Assembly (NCBI RefSeq): GCF_013761005.1
Contig: NZ_JACDUS010000002.1
Location: 310,001-374,000 of the forward strand
Direction: 5' to 3'
From: Desulfosalsimonas propionicica
GTDB lineage: Bacteria > Desulfobacterota > Desulfobacteria > Desulfobacterales > Desulfosalsimonadaceae
Length of the DNA: 64,000 bases
Position numbers and translations under genes: made by a program
The notes under the pieces: generated by a model
What the model was told of the DNA's origin: nothing
What the model saw: only the letters and a program-made list of their open reading frames with translations
Databases searched by the model: none
In this document: one piece after another, positions 18,225 to 28,118 of the stretch
Numbering within the stretch: position 1 is the stretch's first letter
Layout: the number at the start of each line of letters is the position of its first letter

Positions 18225-19664
18225 ATGACACAGTTCTATTCAGGAAGTAATCCCGCCAATTTCACAAAACCCTGCAAAACAGGTTCTCTATCGAAAAAAA
18301 CAACTTTTATTGGCCTGTACGGCGTTTTTTTGTTCATGGTTTTTCTTGCCGGATCTGTGATTCCTGCAAAATCCGCCGGTTTTCCCCTTGAAATCAGCCT
18401 TGAAGACGCATACCGGCTGGCCCTGAAGAAAAATCCCGGGATTGCTGAACAGCGGGCCCGGCAGGACATCGCAACCAGCCTGAGACAGCAGGCCATGCAG
18501 GGATATCTGCCGACTCTCAGCTTTGATGCCTCCTATCTTCGCTTTGACAGTTCTCTTATATCTGACGTGCCGGTGCCGGTATGGCAGGACACGGGCTTTC
18601 CCCCGGCTCTGGAATTTCAAACCCGGGATTTCGGCCCGATAGATGGGTATATCACAGGCTTTTCGGCTGTTCAGCCGATCCTGAACCTGGAGGCATGGCT
18701 GGCCGGCCGCCAGGCCGCCCATCAGACAACTGCTGCAGGCCTTGCCCTGAGTCGTGGGGAAAGGGAACTGGCCCTGCACCTGATCGAGGCCTATTATGGC
18801 GTCATTGTTGCCGAGAAACGGCTGGATGTTGAAAAAACCGCACTTGAGGCTGCCCGCAAAACCCTTCAACTGGCGTCCTCCTCGTTTGAGGAAGGGTTGG
18901 TTGCGCCGGTGGACGTATACAGTGCCCGGGCGCAGACATTTGAGTTCAAAGCAAGGGTCAGCGATTCCCGGGGCCAGGCTGCGGTGGCCTTGGCGCAGCT
19001 TCACCGGGTGATGGGTCTGGAGGAGGACGCAAATATTGTCTTAACCGACAAGATTCCCGATCCCCCGGCAGCCCTGCCAAAAAGTCTTTATCCCGGGAAG
19101 GCCGTTGACCGGCGCATGGATATTCAGGCCCAGCAAAAGATGATTGCCGCCGCAGAGGCCGGGGTCAATCGCGCCGGGGCAGCTTTTACCCCGGAAATAA
19201 ATCTGTTTGGCCGTTATCAATGGATGGACCATGACCATCTGATGGGAAGGGAATGCGATATGTGGGGGGTTGCGGTTAACCTGAAATGGACGATTTTTGC
19301 GGGCATGTCCCGTTCCGGCAAGGTCGCGGAGGCCCGTGCGCGAAAACGCCGGGAGGACGCAAAACTGAGGGAATTGCGACAACAGGCCAGGGCGGAGGCC
19401 CAAAGCAGCAGGGCGGAGTGGGAGGCGGCCATGGCCGGCTGGGACTATTCCAGGCAGGCTGTGGAGAATGCCGCTGCAGCCCTTGACCAGACCAGGGCCC
19501 GCTACCGGGAGGGGATTGATGGTATAACAGAGCTTCTTCGGGCTCAGGCAGAGGACCTGAAAGCCCGGTTAATGAATTTAAACGCCCGTTACGAGGCAGT
19601 CCTGGCCGTTTCCCGGTACCGGTTGCAGGCGCTGGGCGCCCATCCGATGAAAGATTTCCAATGA
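18225..19664 (+). CDS. TolC-family outer-membrane efflux protein
   Basis: Outer-membrane channel of a tripartite pump. The 479-residue protein has an N-terminal hydrophobic segment (about residues 25-48, ending in KSAGFPLEI), consistent with a signal peptide, then two TolC-like repeats rich in long helices (AYRLALKKNPGI and the ALEAARKTLQLA region). Its stop overlaps the ATG of the adaptor gene (ATGA at 19661), so it is the first gene of the efflux operon. The start is ATG 18225 or TTG 18219, two codons apart; neither has a convincing ribosome site. The 18084-18224 gap must carry the promoter. No regulator gene is adjacent. Confidence 0.93.
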   Translation: MTQFYSGSNPANFTKPCKTGSLSKKTTFIGLYGVFLFMVFLAGSVIPAKSAGFPLEISLEDAYRLALKKNPGIAEQRARQDIATSLRQQAMQGYLPTLSFDASYLRFDSSLISDVPVPVWQDTGFPPALEFQTRDFGPIDGYITGFSAVQPILNLEAWLAGRQAAHQTTAAGLALSRGERELALHLIEAYYGVIVAEKRLDVEKTALEAARKTLQLASSSFEEGLVAPVDVYSARAQTFEFKARVSDSRGQAAVALAQLHRVMGLEEDANIVLTDKIPDPPAALPKSLYPGKAVDRRMDIQAQQKMIAAAEAGVNRAGAAFTPEINLFGRYQWMDHDHLMGRECDMWGVAVNLKWTIFAGMSRSGKVAEARARKRREDAKLRELRQQARAEAQSSRAEWEAAMAGWDYSRQAVENAAAALDQTRARYREGIDGITELLRAQAEDLKARLMNLNARYEAVLAVSRYRLQALGAHPMKDFQ

Positions 19665-20770
19665 AACAAGCCCTTCAACTCTTCATGCTTGTATTGCTCA
19701 TAGTCCTTATATCCGGATGCGCGGATGATTCCTCTGATTCGCGCCAGATGCAGTCCGTAAACGTCATTGTTTTCGAGGCTGAAACCGGCCGGATCCTTCC
19801 GGACAATTGGATCGCCGGCGTGGTTCTGCCGGCCAGGCGATCGCTGGTGGGAACACGTGTGTCCGGTTATGTGGACAAGCTTTATGTTGATTCCGGGGAC
19901 ATAGTGCAAAAGGGCGATCTCCTGGTGGAAATTGATTCCCGGGATATTTCCGCAAAGCTCCTTGCTGCGCAGAAACGGCGGGATACGGCCCGGGCGGCGT
20001 GGGAAAAAGCAAAAAAGGATCTTGGGCGTGTAAGGCGCCTTTATGACGAGGCGCTCATTGCAGAGGTGCGCGTTGAAGAAGCTGAACTACGGGAGAACAA
20101 TGCCGGAAGTCAACTGGCGGCTGCCGAGGCTGAATGCCGTGCTTTTCAGGCCCATATGGATTATGCCAATATCAAGGCCCCGTTTTCCGGGGCCATCAGC
20201 GAGGTGATGACAGAAACCGGCAGTTTTGTGGGCCCGGGCCCGCCGCTGATTATCCTGGAGGACCGGAAAATACTGGAAGTACGCGCCCCCATTGATGAAA
20301 AAAGCATGCTGCGTCTCAGCAAAGGCGACCACGTGGATATTCATCTTCCCGGTTCCGGCAAGACCGCAGCGGGCCGGGTCGAATCCTTTATTCCTGCACT
20401 GGAAGAGCCCGGAACCGGATCAACCGTGAGGCTGCGGCTTGAAAATCCTCCGGCTGGCACCAGGCCGGGCATGGTTGCCCATGTGCGCACTTTCCGGGAA
20501 AAAGCAAAGGTGGAGGACATCGTTGTCATTCCCGCCTCTGCAGTCCTGGTTCGGGGCCAGATGCGCGGGGTTTTTGTTGTGCGTGAAATCGATGGCAAAC
20601 TCCGGACCCGCCTGCGCTGGATTCATCCGGCCGGACCGGACCGGGATGAAAAGGGTTTCATTTCCGTGCGCCGGGGACTTGAGCCGGGCGAATTGGTGGT
20701 TGCGGGCGAGCAGGTGCAAACGCTGGCCGATGATCAGCCCGTACGGATAACCGAAAAGCGGATGAAGTAA
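19661..20770 (+). CDS. RND efflux periplasmic adaptor (membrane fusion lipoprotein)
   Basis: The 369-residue HlyD/AcrA-type adaptor links the RND pump to the TolC channel. It has a lipoprotein signal with the lipobox LISGC (Cys20), a biotinyl/lipoyl-like half (VSGYVDKLYVDSGDIVQKGD), a helical hairpin (about 85-150) rich in Ala/Arg/Glu, a second lipoyl-like half (DYANIKAPFSGAISEV) and a beta-barrel (about 210-290). The ATG overlaps the end of the TolC gene and its stop overlaps the start of the pump gene (TAATG), so translation is coupled. Confidence 0.95.
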   Translation: MKQALQLFMLVLLIVLISGCADDSSDSRQMQSVNVIVFEAETGRILPDNWIAGVVLPARRSLVGTRVSGYVDKLYVDSGDIVQKGDLLVEIDSRDISAKLLAAQKRRDTARAAWEKAKKDLGRVRRLYDEALIAEVRVEEAELRENNAGSQLAAAEAECRAFQAHMDYANIKAPFSGAISEVMTETGSFVGPGPPLIILEDRKILEVRAPIDEKSMLRLSKGDHVDIHLPGSGKTAAGRVESFIPALEEPGTGSTVRLRLENPPAGTRPGMVAHVRTFREKAKVEDIVVIPASAVLVRGQMRGVFVVREIDGKLRTRLRWIHPAGPDRDEKGFISVRRGLEPGELVVAGEQVQTLADDQPVRITEKRMK

Positions 20771-23700
20771 TGGAACGTAGCGGTTTTGCCGGCAGGATTG
20801 CCGGAACAATGATCGATTCCCCTCTTGTTCCCATTATCCTCATCGCTGCTTTGATCATGGGGGGGGCCGGTCTCCTGATTACCCCGCGCGAAGACCGTCC
20901 GGAAATCGAGATTCCCACAGCTGTTATCATTGTCGCGTTTCCCGGTGCGGGACCGGAAAAAATCGATGAACTCGTTGCCCGTCCGGTTTCATCCTGGGCA
21001 ATGCAACTCGAGCGGGTGGAGGAAGTCACAAGCGTGGCTTCAAATGATGCGGCCCTGATGACTGTGGAGTTCGAGCCAGGGGTCAGCGATGCGGAAGCAT
21101 ACAGTGAACTGGCCGATGTTCTTGCCGCCAACACTGACAGGTTGCCCGCAGGGGTCCAATCTCCGGCAGTACGGACGGTTGGGGATGAGCAGCTTACCAC
21201 TCTCATGGTTACCTTCTCCGCCCCGGATCTTTCCGGTTTTGATCTGCGGCGGATTGCCGAGGAAACAGCAGTGCGCCTGGAGAAAGTGCCGGGAGTCAGA
21301 ACAATTGATTGTTACGGAAGCCAATCGCGCAGAATAGAGGTCCGGCCCGATCCCCGGGCCCTTGCAGCTTACGGCATCCCGCTTACAAAGGTCGTGGAGG
21401 CCATCAAGGCTTCCAATCTCCGGCTTCCCTCCGACCAAATGCGCGGCAGGAAAACCATGGACGTGGAGGCAGGCGCATTGCTCCGGTCCGTGGATGATAT
21501 CGCCGGTATTCCGGTTGGGTCAGGCCCGGCAGGAATTGTATATCTCGATGAGGTCGCCGCAATCTCTGACGGTCCCGGGCCTGCGGAATCCCATGTTATT
21601 TTTCGGCAGAGCCAGTCGTCTTTTGAAAGCCCGGCGGTAAGCCTTTCGGTAACAAGCGTGCCTGAAAAAAACATCAGTGATATCAATAAGGTGATCATAG
21701 ACAGGATTGAGCAGCTGCGGGGCGTTGTTATCCCGTCTGAGGTAAACGTCCATATCGGCTATGATGCCGGGCGCATGGCTACCGAGCAGGTCAGAAGCGT
21801 GCTGCAGAATCTTCTTACCGGAACGGTTATTGTTATTTTTATTATCCTGATAGGGCTCGGCCTGCGCTCGGCCATAACCATTTCACTTGTGATTCCGGCA
21901 ACGCTGTCCTTTGTGCCGTTTGCCTATTATTTCATGGGATTTACGCTCAATCCGGTTTCTCTCGCGGCCATGATAATGGCCATCGGCATCATATCCGATG
22001 ACAGCGTGATCATGCTGGAAAACACTGCGCGGCATTTCCGGCAAGCCGGGGAGCGCTCGAAAAAGTTGACAATTCAGTCGATCGACGAGGTCGGCAATCC
22101 AACCATCCTTGCCGTGGTGCTGATAATCGCCACCATTTTGCCCACGGCGTTTCTTTCCGGGGAAATGGGGCAATTTGTGCGGGCTATACCCGTTGGCACC
22201 GCAATTGCCGTATTTGCCTCACTTATCCTTGCGCTTACCGTGATACCGTTTCTCGCCTTTCGCCTGCTGCCGGCCGGAAATACGGGAAAGAATTGTGCAA
22301 AAAAGCCGAATTTATCAGCAGATGAATTTTCAGACGGAAAAGCGGACGATAAAAGTACGGAACCACCCTCCGGCTCGCTGGCTGAAACGTACCGGGCAAT
22401 ACTGCGGCCCTTTATGAAGCACCCGATTCTTCGGTGGGCGCTTTATGCGCTCATGGTGCTGCTGTTTGTCGGGCAGCTGAGTCTGGTGTATTTCAGGGCT
22501 GTTCAAATCGGATTCACCCCCCTGCTGGACCGCGAGGTTTTTGTTGTGGATCTGCGGCTGCCGGCCGGCACCCCCCTGGAAACAACCCTTAAGGCCACTT
22601 CTGATATCGGCCGCAGGCTTTACAAAAAAACTGAAGTGGAAGCTTACACGGTATTTGCCGGAATCCAGGGACCCCAATTATATCCATGGCCCGAGCCCAT
22701 GGAGGTCACCCCTGTATCCACCCATCAGGCTTATATTTATGTTCACCTTTGCCACGAAGATAAACGAAAGCGCGACAGCCATGAAATCGGGAAAAACTTG
22801 TACAATGAACTCAAGCCGGTCATAGATCGCCATGATGCAAGAATAGTGGTACGCCAGCTGCCGTCCGGGCCAGCAAACAAAGAGGATATGCACGCTGAAA
22901 TCTACGCTCCGTCCGATCAGGGGCGCTTCGAACTGGCCGGCAGGGTTTGGGACCTGATGGCACAGCACCCGGCAACAACCAGTGTCAGGCGCTCTCCGGA
23001 AGAACCGTGCCCGCGTCTGAGTCTTACAGTGGACCGTACAAGTGCATCCGCCCGGGGCATTTTCCCGGCAGAAGTGGCACAGGCGGTTCACGTTGCCTTG
23101 ACCGGAACCGTTGCCGCAGAAATGCATATACCGGACCAGCGCCATCCGGTACCCGTTATTGTCCGTTTGCCGCCTGAAAAAAGGGAGCTTATCTATCATT
23201 TGGATGGACTGTATCTCAAGAGCCGGGCAAACGAAAACATGGTTTCCATGGCAGATCTTGTCGAAATCAAGGAAACCGGCCGGACACCGGACAGGTACCG
23301 GAAAAACGGACTTCCCGTTGTTTATGTGGGCGCAAAGCTGGATCGGAATGTAAATGAACCCTATGCTGCTCAGCGGGATATAAGCGGGCGCCTGGCCGAA
23401 ACCGGCCCGGCCCCGGCTGTCAACTGGTTCAGCCAGCCCGAAAATTCGGAAAATGAAACGCTTCATTGGGCCGGGGAATGGGAACTGACGCGGCAGACTT
23501 ACGGAGATCTCGGCGCAGCCGGTATTGTAGCGATTGCCCTGATTTACTGTATTCTGGCGGCGTGGTTCGGATCCTACGGGGTTCCCCTTCTTATCATGAT
23601 GCCGATTCCTCTGGTGTTAATCGGCGTGATCCCTGCGCACTGGTTGTGGGGACAGAATTTAACAGGTATCGGAATTATGGGCGTCATTACCCTGGCAGGA

Positions 23701-23991
23701 ATCGTGACCCGGAACTCGGTGCTGCTGGTGGATTTTATCAGACAAAACCGGAAAAGCGGTGTGTCGCTGGAAAACGCGGTTATTAATGCAGGCGCCCTCA
23801 GAACCCGGCCTATTGTTTTAACTGCATCCACGGTTATGCTGGGCAGCGGAGTTCTCATCTTTGAACCCGCTTTGGAGCCCTTGGGCCTGACGCTGGCCAG
23901 CGGGGTGCTTGTTGCTACCTTGCTTACCCTTTTGCTGATTCCGGTATTGTACTATCATTGTTACAGTAACAAAAGCAGCCGAAATCCGTAA
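20770..23991 (+). CDS. RND-family (AcrB-like) efflux transporter
   Basis: The 1073-residue inner-membrane proton-driven pump has 12 expected TM segments and two large periplasmic loops. The TM4 relay aspartates are present (GIISDDSVIMLEN). The TM10 position of AcrB Lys940 is Arg (LAGIVTRNSVLLVDF), as in several non-AcrB RND groups. Large periplasmic domains carry the RND pattern AGTPLE. The N-terminus starts with a short lead and TM1 (LVPIILIAALIMGGAGLL). The substrate cannot be told from sequence. It is the last gene of the TolC-MFP-RND operon; a hairpin between its end and tRNA-Leu may end both transcripts. Confidence 0.95.
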   Translation: MERSGFAGRIAGTMIDSPLVPIILIAALIMGGAGLLITPREDRPEIEIPTAVIIVAFPGAGPEKIDELVARPVSSWAMQLERVEEVTSVASNDAALMTVEFEPGVSDAEAYSELADVLAANTDRLPAGVQSPAVRTVGDEQLTTLMVTFSAPDLSGFDLRRIAEETAVRLEKVPGVRTIDCYGSQSRRIEVRPDPRALAAYGIPLTKVVEAIKASNLRLPSDQMRGRKTMDVEAGALLRSVDDIAGIPVGSGPAGIVYLDEVAAISDGPGPAESHVIFRQSQSSFESPAVSLSVTSVPEKNISDINKVIIDRIEQLRGVVIPSEVNVHIGYDAGRMATEQVRSVLQNLLTGTVIVIFIILIGLGLRSAITISLVIPATLSFVPFAYYFMGFTLNPVSLAAMIMAIGIISDDSVIMLENTARHFRQAGERSKKLTIQSIDEVGNPTILAVVLIIATILPTAFLSGEMGQFVRAIPVGTAIAVFASLILALTVIPFLAFRLLPAGNTGKNCAKKPNLSADEFSDGKADDKSTEPPSGSLAETYRAILRPFMKHPILRWALYALMVLLFVGQLSLVYFRAVQIGFTPLLDREVFVVDLRLPAGTPLETTLKATSDIGRRLYKKTEVEAYTVFAGIQGPQLYPWPEPMEVTPVSTHQAYIYVHLCHEDKRKRDSHEIGKNLYNELKPVIDRHDARIVVRQLPSGPANKEDMHAEIYAPSDQGRFELAGRVWDLMAQHPATTSVRRSPEEPCPRLSLTVDRTSASARGIFPAEVAQAVHVALTGTVAAEMHIPDQRHPVPVIVRLPPEKRELIYHLDGLYLKSRANENMVSMADLVEIKETGRTPDRYRKNGLPVVYVGAKLDRNVNEPYAAQRDISGRLAETGPAPAVNWFSQPENSENETLHWAGEWELTRQTYGDLGAAGIVAIALIYCILAAWFGSYGVPLLIMMPIPLVLIGVIPAHWLWGQNLTGIGIMGVITLAGIVTRNSVLLVDFIRQNRKSGVSLENAVINAGALRTRPIVLTASTVMLGSGVLIFEPALEPLGLTLASGVLVATLLTLLLIPVLYYHCYSNKSSRNP

Positions 23992-24037
23992 TCAGATTGC
24001 AGCTGTTTTCATGTCCAAAACGCACCCTGGAAATAGA

Positions 24038-24068
24038 AAAGCCGTAACCCATTAGGATTACGGCTAAT
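24038..24068. terminator. Hairpin terminator shared by tRNA-Leu (minus) and the RND operon (plus)
   Basis: The palindrome GCCGTAA...TTACGGC has TTTTC on its minus-strand exit. It is a good rho-independent terminator for tRNA-Leu and a weaker one for the pump operon. Confidence 0.75.
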
Positions 24069-24077
24069 TTCTTTCGG

Positions 24078-24164
24078 TGGTGCCGAAGGGGAGACTCGAA
24101 CTCCCACTGGAATGCTCCAACTAGACCCTGAACCTAGCGCGTCTACCAATTCCGCCACTTCGGC
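24078..24164 (-). tRNA. tRNA-Leu, anticodon CAG
   Basis: 87 bases, complementary-strand reading, with the long variable arm of class II tRNAs. The acceptor stem GCCGAAG pairs with CTTCGGC, followed by ACCA. The anticodon loop GTTCAGG gives CAG. The T-arm GGGAG-TTCGAGT-CTCCC is intact. Confidence 0.96.
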
Positions 24165-24249
24165 ACATCCATGATTGAACCCGGCCTCTTCTGCAAAATC
24201 GAGTCATGCAAAGCCGAAAAAACAATCATTGATCAAAAATGAAATTTCT

Positions 24250-24278
24250 TATATATACCGGAAAAACCCTGTTGTCAA
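24250..24278 (-). promoter_or_regulatory. Likely sigma-70 promoter of tRNA-Leu
   Basis: On the complementary strand: TTGACA (24278-24273), 17 bases, then TATATA (24255-24250). It lies about 85 bases upstream of the tRNA, so a leader would be processed off. Confidence 0.7.
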
Positions 24279-24336
24279 GACGATTCTTTTTGCGGTTGAA
24301 TAAAATTACCTGGTTTGAAGCGGGATCTGTGCCAAT

Positions 24337-25278
24337 ATGAAAACCCTATACAGTCTGGATGAAATCCAACGTCCCTTTCCCAATGCAGTTGTGGCCATCG
24401 GCAATTTTGACGGTGTACACCTCGGTCATCAGGCCATTTTCCAGCGTGTGCGGCAAAAGGCACGGGAAATTAACGGTACCTCCGTGGCCATGACCTTTGA
24501 CCCCCATCCGGTCAAGGTGCTTGGCAATAACGGCTCACCACCCCTGATCACCCTGCTGGAGCAAAAAATTGAACTCATCGAAGCCCTTGGCGTGGATGTG
24601 TTTTTATGCGTTCCTTTTGACCAGTCATTTGCTGCGGTCAGTGCCCATGCATTTCTTAAAAATATCCTGATTGACAAGATCGGTATGAAAGCCCTTGTCA
24701 TCGGAAAGGATTATACTTTCGGAAAAAACCGCAAGGGAAACGTGGCTTTTTTACGGCAGCATGCAGACGAGTATGGATTTGAGGTCATCGTTCCCGACTG
24801 GGTGCCGGTTTCGGCAGGTGGCCATGAACGGGTCAGCAGCACCCGGGTCCGACGGATCATCGAGGCCGGCCGTGTGGCGGATGCCAAAGCGCTTCTTGGC
24901 CGGTATTATCAGATCCGGGGACAGGTGGTCACCGGCCGGAACCGGGGCGGCCCGCTGCTGGGCATTCCCACCGCCAATATCAAGCTCGCAGATGAGCTCT
25001 GTCCCAAAACAGGCGTGTATGCAGTGATGGTCCAAACTCCCGAAGGTCGATTCAAAGGCGTGGCCAACATCGGCTACAGCCCGACCTTTGACGATCACCT
25101 GTTTACCGTGGAGGTCCATTTGCTGGATTTCAACAAGGATCTGTACGGAACAAAAATCCGCGTGGATTTCATCCAGCGGATCCGCGGGGAGAAAAAATTC
25201 AACAATTTTGATGAACTCAAGGCTCAGATCCGCAAGGATATCGAAGATGCCGCACAACTTCTGCCGGATGCGGCGTAA
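24337..25278 (+). CDS. ribF: Bifunctional riboflavin kinase/FMN adenylyltransferase
   Basis: Makes FMN from riboflavin and then FAD. The 313-residue protein has an N-terminal nucleotidyltransferase half with the motif GNFDGVHLGHQ (26-36) and the SSTRVRRIIEAG segment, and a C-terminal kinase half with GIPTANI and VANIGYSPTF. All key residues are in place. It begins the + strand set ribF-def-fmt-rsmB-PASTA; def starts 25 bases after its stop. The start ATG has only a weak GGGA upstream. Confidence 0.97.
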   Translation: MKTLYSLDEIQRPFPNAVVAIGNFDGVHLGHQAIFQRVRQKAREINGTSVAMTFDPHPVKVLGNNGSPPLITLLEQKIELIEALGVDVFLCVPFDQSFAAVSAHAFLKNILIDKIGMKALVIGKDYTFGKNRKGNVAFLRQHADEYGFEVIVPDWVPVSAGGHERVSSTRVRRIIEAGRVADAKALLGRYYQIRGQVVTGRNRGGPLLGIPTANIKLADELCPKTGVYAVMVQTPEGRFKGVANIGYSPTFDDHLFTVEVHLLDFNKDLYGTKIRVDFIQRIRGEKKFNNFDELKAQIRKDIEDAAQLLPDAA

Positions 25279-25303
25279 CAATATGATATAAGGATTTTTC
25301 CGG

Positions 25304-25813
25304 ATGTCTGTTTTAGATATTTTGACCTACCCTGACCCTTTTCTCAAGCATCCGGCCAGGCCGGTGGAAGAAATTGATGAAAGGATTCAGCAGATCATCG
25401 AGGATATGGCCGAAACCATGTACCAGGCTCCGGGTGTGGGGCTTGCCGCCACCCAGGCGGGAATTGACCAGAGCATTATCGTGTTTGACCCTGAGGCCGA
25501 CAGCAGCAGCCGTAATTTTCAGGTGCTGATCAACCCTGGCATAACGGATGCCCGGGGCAAGGTGATATCCGAAAACGAGGGATGCCTGAGCGTTCCGGAT
25601 TTTCGAAGCGATGTGCCCAGATTCGATCATGTTGTTGTCCAGGGCCTGGACCGTCATGGAAACGCCCTGGAAATCGATACCGATGGATTTCTGTCCACCG
25701 TTTTGCAGCATGAAATCGACCATTTAAACGGCATTTTGTTCATTGACCGCATCAGCGCCCTAAAGCGGCAGATTTACAAACGAAAACGCCTGAAGGAACT
25801 CAAAACCGCCTGA
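25304..25813 (+). CDS. def: Peptide deformylase
   Basis: Removes the N-formyl group from nascent proteins (Fe2+ or Zn2+ hydrolase). The 169 residues carry the three family motifs: GVGLAATQ (about 45-52), EGCLSVP with the metal Cys, and HEIDHLNG with the metal His pair and catalytic Glu. AAGGA is 9 bases before the ATG. The stop overlaps the fmt start (TGATG), tying removal and addition of the formyl group into one transcript. Confidence 0.97.
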   Translation: MSVLDILTYPDPFLKHPARPVEEIDERIQQIIEDMAETMYQAPGVGLAATQAGIDQSIIVFDPEADSSSRNFQVLINPGITDARGKVISENEGCLSVPDFRSDVPRFDHVVVQGLDRHGNALEIDTDGFLSTVLQHEIDHLNGILFIDRISALKRQIYKRKRLKELKTA

Positions 25814-26751
25814 TGTCAAAATTTACGACCATATTCATGGGCACCCCGGATTTTGCCGTGCCCGCCTTAAAAGCCCTTTACAATGCCGGCCATCCGGTAA
25901 GTCTTGTGGTGACCCAGCCGGACCGGCCCAAAGGCAGAGGCCGGCAGATCTCGCTGCCGCCGGTAAAAGCTGCTGCAAAACAACTCGGGCTTCCGGTTTT
26001 TCAGCCGGAATCAGTGAAAACACAGGACTTTTATGAAGCCATGACGGATTTGAAGCCCGACATTTTCGTGGTGGTGGCATTCGGGCATATTCTGCCCAGG
26101 CGGGTTATGGAGATCGCTCCCATGGGCGCAGTTAATCTGCATGCGTCCCTGCTGCCTGCATACCGGGGCCCGGCGCCTATTCAGCGGGCGATTATAAACG
26201 GCGAGTCTGAAACCGGGGTCACCAGCATGCTTATGGACGCGGGTCTGGACACCGGCGAGATCCTGGAAACGGAAAAAACCGTGATCCATCCCGCAGATAC
26301 CGCAGGCACCCTGCATGACCGTCTGGCGCAATTGTCTGCCAACGTGCTCACAAAAACCCTGGCCGGTTTTGCCGCAGGCACCATTCGGCCCGTGGCCCAG
26401 GATCATGCCCGGGCCACCTATGCACCCATGCTGAAAAAATCCGACGGCCGCATTGACTGGAGTCGTTCTGCAGTTTTTCTGGAGCGTTTCATCCGGGGCA
26501 TGTGTCCCTGGCCCGGGGCGCATACCTATTGGGGCAGCAAACGGATCAACATTTTTGCCGCCCGGGTATGCCCCATGGCCGAACTTCGCCCCCCGGGCAC
26601 CGTGCTGGCCTCGTTTTCCAATGAATTGCGTGTGGCAACCGGAAAAGAAGCCCTGTCCATAGAAGAATTGCAGGTCGCCTCCGGAAAACGCATGCATATC
26701 CGCGACTTTTTAAAGGGCGCGGATATATCGCCGGCAACGGTGCTGGAATGA
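25813..26751 (+). CDS. fmt: Methionyl-tRNA formyltransferase
   Basis: Formylates initiator Met-tRNA with 10-formyl-tetrahydrofolate. The 312-residue protein shows the hydrolase-fold motif NLHASLLPAYRGPAPIQ, with the catalytic Asn-His-Asp set (the Asp in MLMDAGLDTGEIL), and a C-terminal OB-like domain. It overlaps def at its start and rsmB at its end (4 bases). Length and order are standard. Confidence 0.96.
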   Translation: MSKFTTIFMGTPDFAVPALKALYNAGHPVSLVVTQPDRPKGRGRQISLPPVKAAAKQLGLPVFQPESVKTQDFYEAMTDLKPDIFVVVAFGHILPRRVMEIAPMGAVNLHASLLPAYRGPAPIQRAIINGESETGVTSMLMDAGLDTGEILETEKTVIHPADTAGTLHDRLAQLSANVLTKTLAGFAAGTIRPVAQDHARATYAPMLKKSDGRIDWSRSAVFLERFIRGMCPWPGAHTYWGSKRINIFAARVCPMAELRPPGTVLASFSNELRVATGKEALSIEELQVASGKRMHIRDFLKGADISPATVLE

Positions 26752-28118
26752 TTTCAGGCGATGCCCGGGAGCTTGCTTTCCGGATTTTAAGCGAACTGGA
26801 AACCCGGCGCACCACCCTGGACCGGCTCATTGACGAGGAGTTTGAAAAAATTGCGCCGGGGATGGACCGGCGGGACCGCGCCCTTGCCTTTGCCCTTGTT
26901 TACGGGGTGCTTCGCTGGCGGGCAAAGCTGGACTGGCACATTGAAGGGTTGGCAAACCGGCCGTTAAACAAAATCCGTCCGGACATGCGCAATATTTTGC
27001 GCATGGGTCTTTTTCAGATGCTGTTTATGTCCCGGATCCCGGATTCAGCGGCGGTCAACACGGCCGTGAACCTGGCCAAAAAATACGGATCGCCGAAACT
27101 GGCCGGCTTTGTCAATGCCTTGCTCCGAAATGCCGCTCGACAGAAAACCGCTTTTGCAGATCCGGATCCGGCCCGCGATCCGGTGCCGGCATTGGCCGTA
27201 AGCCAGTCTTTTCCCGAGTGGATCGTGCGCAGGTGGAACAACCGGTTGGGCCTGGATGAAACCCGGCTTTTGTGTCGGTATAACAACCAGATCCCGCCGC
27301 TGACCCTGCGGGCCAACACCTTGCGGATCAGCCGGGAAGCCTTGACGGAAAAAATGGTTTTTGCGGACGCCGCGGAAACAATTTGTGGAACAAAATACGC
27401 ACCGGACGGCATTTGCCTCTGGGGTCCGCATGTGCCGGTCAGTGAATTGCCCGGCTTTGCAGAAGGATACTTCCAGGTTCAGGATGAAGCCCCACAGCTT
27501 GCAGCCCATGTGCTGGACTGCCGGCCGGGACAGGACGTTCTGGACGCCTGCGCCGGACTCGGTGGGAAAACCGGCCATATTGCTCAGTTAATGGAAAACC
27601 GCGGCCGGATTCTGGGCATGGATTCGGATATGGGAAAACTCCGGGAGCTCTCCCTGGAAATGAATCGGCTGGGAGCGGATAATGTGGAAACATGCCCCCA
27701 TGATCTCCGGCAGCCACTGGATCCGGAGAAATTGGGAACATTTGATCGGATATTGGTCGACGCCCCCTGTTCCGGGCTTGGGGTAATCCGCAGGAATCCG
27801 GATATAAAGTGGACGGCCCGGCAGGCGGACTTTCAGGGCCATGCCCGAAAGCAGCTTCAGCTTCTGAGCCATGCCGCCGCCCTATTGAAGCCTTCAGGTG
27901 GAGTGATGGTATACGCGGTCTGCAGCATGGAGCCGGAAGAAACGAACGGGGTGGTTTCCGCATTTTTGGAAAAAACAGCCAGGTTTGAACTTCAGGACAT
28001 GGGTTTGCTTTTTCCCGGATTGGCGGATTTGGCAGATGACCGCGGGTGTCTCACCCTGCTGCCCCATCGGCATGCAACAGACGGGTTTTTTATTGCAAGG
28101 CTAAGGGTTTGCCCATGA
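26748..28118 (+). CDS. rsmB: 16S rRNA (cytosine-967 C5)-methyltransferase
   Basis: The 456-residue RsmB/Sun protein has a NusB-like RNA-binding N-terminal domain (about 1-140) and a Rossmann methyltransferase domain. SAM motif I appears in LDACAGLGGKTGHIAQ; motif IV is DAPCSGLGVIRRNPD and motif VI is VYAVCSMEPEE, supplying the two cysteines of m5C enzymes. Its start overlaps fmt and its end overlaps the start of the PASTA protein (ATGA), so the coupling continues. Confidence 0.95.
   Translation: MISGDARELAFRILSELETRRTTLDRLIDEEFEKIAPGMDRRDRALAFALVYGVLRWRAKLDWHIEGLANRPLNKIRPDMRNILRMGLFQMLFMSRIPDSAAVNTAVNLAKKYGSPKLAGFVNALLRNAARQKTAFADPDPARDPVPALAVSQSFPEWIVRRWNNRLGLDETRLLCRYNNQIPPLTLRANTLRISREALTEKMVFADAAETICGTKYAPDGICLWGPHVPVSELPGFAEGYFQVQDEAPQLAAHVLDCRPGQDVLDACAGLGGKTGHIAQLMENRGRILGMDSDMGKLRELSLEMNRLGADNVETCPHDLRQPLDPEKLGTFDRILVDAPCSGLGVIRRNPDIKWTARQADFQGHARKQLQLLSHAAALLKPSGGVMVYAVCSMEPEETNGVVSAFLEKTARFELQDMGLLFPGLADLADDRGCLTLLPHRHATDGFFIARLRVCP

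Noticed and set aside
22678-23466. A 262-residue minus-strand frame inside the RND gene
   Set aside because: Antisense shadow of a clear pump gene, with no ribosome site or domain.
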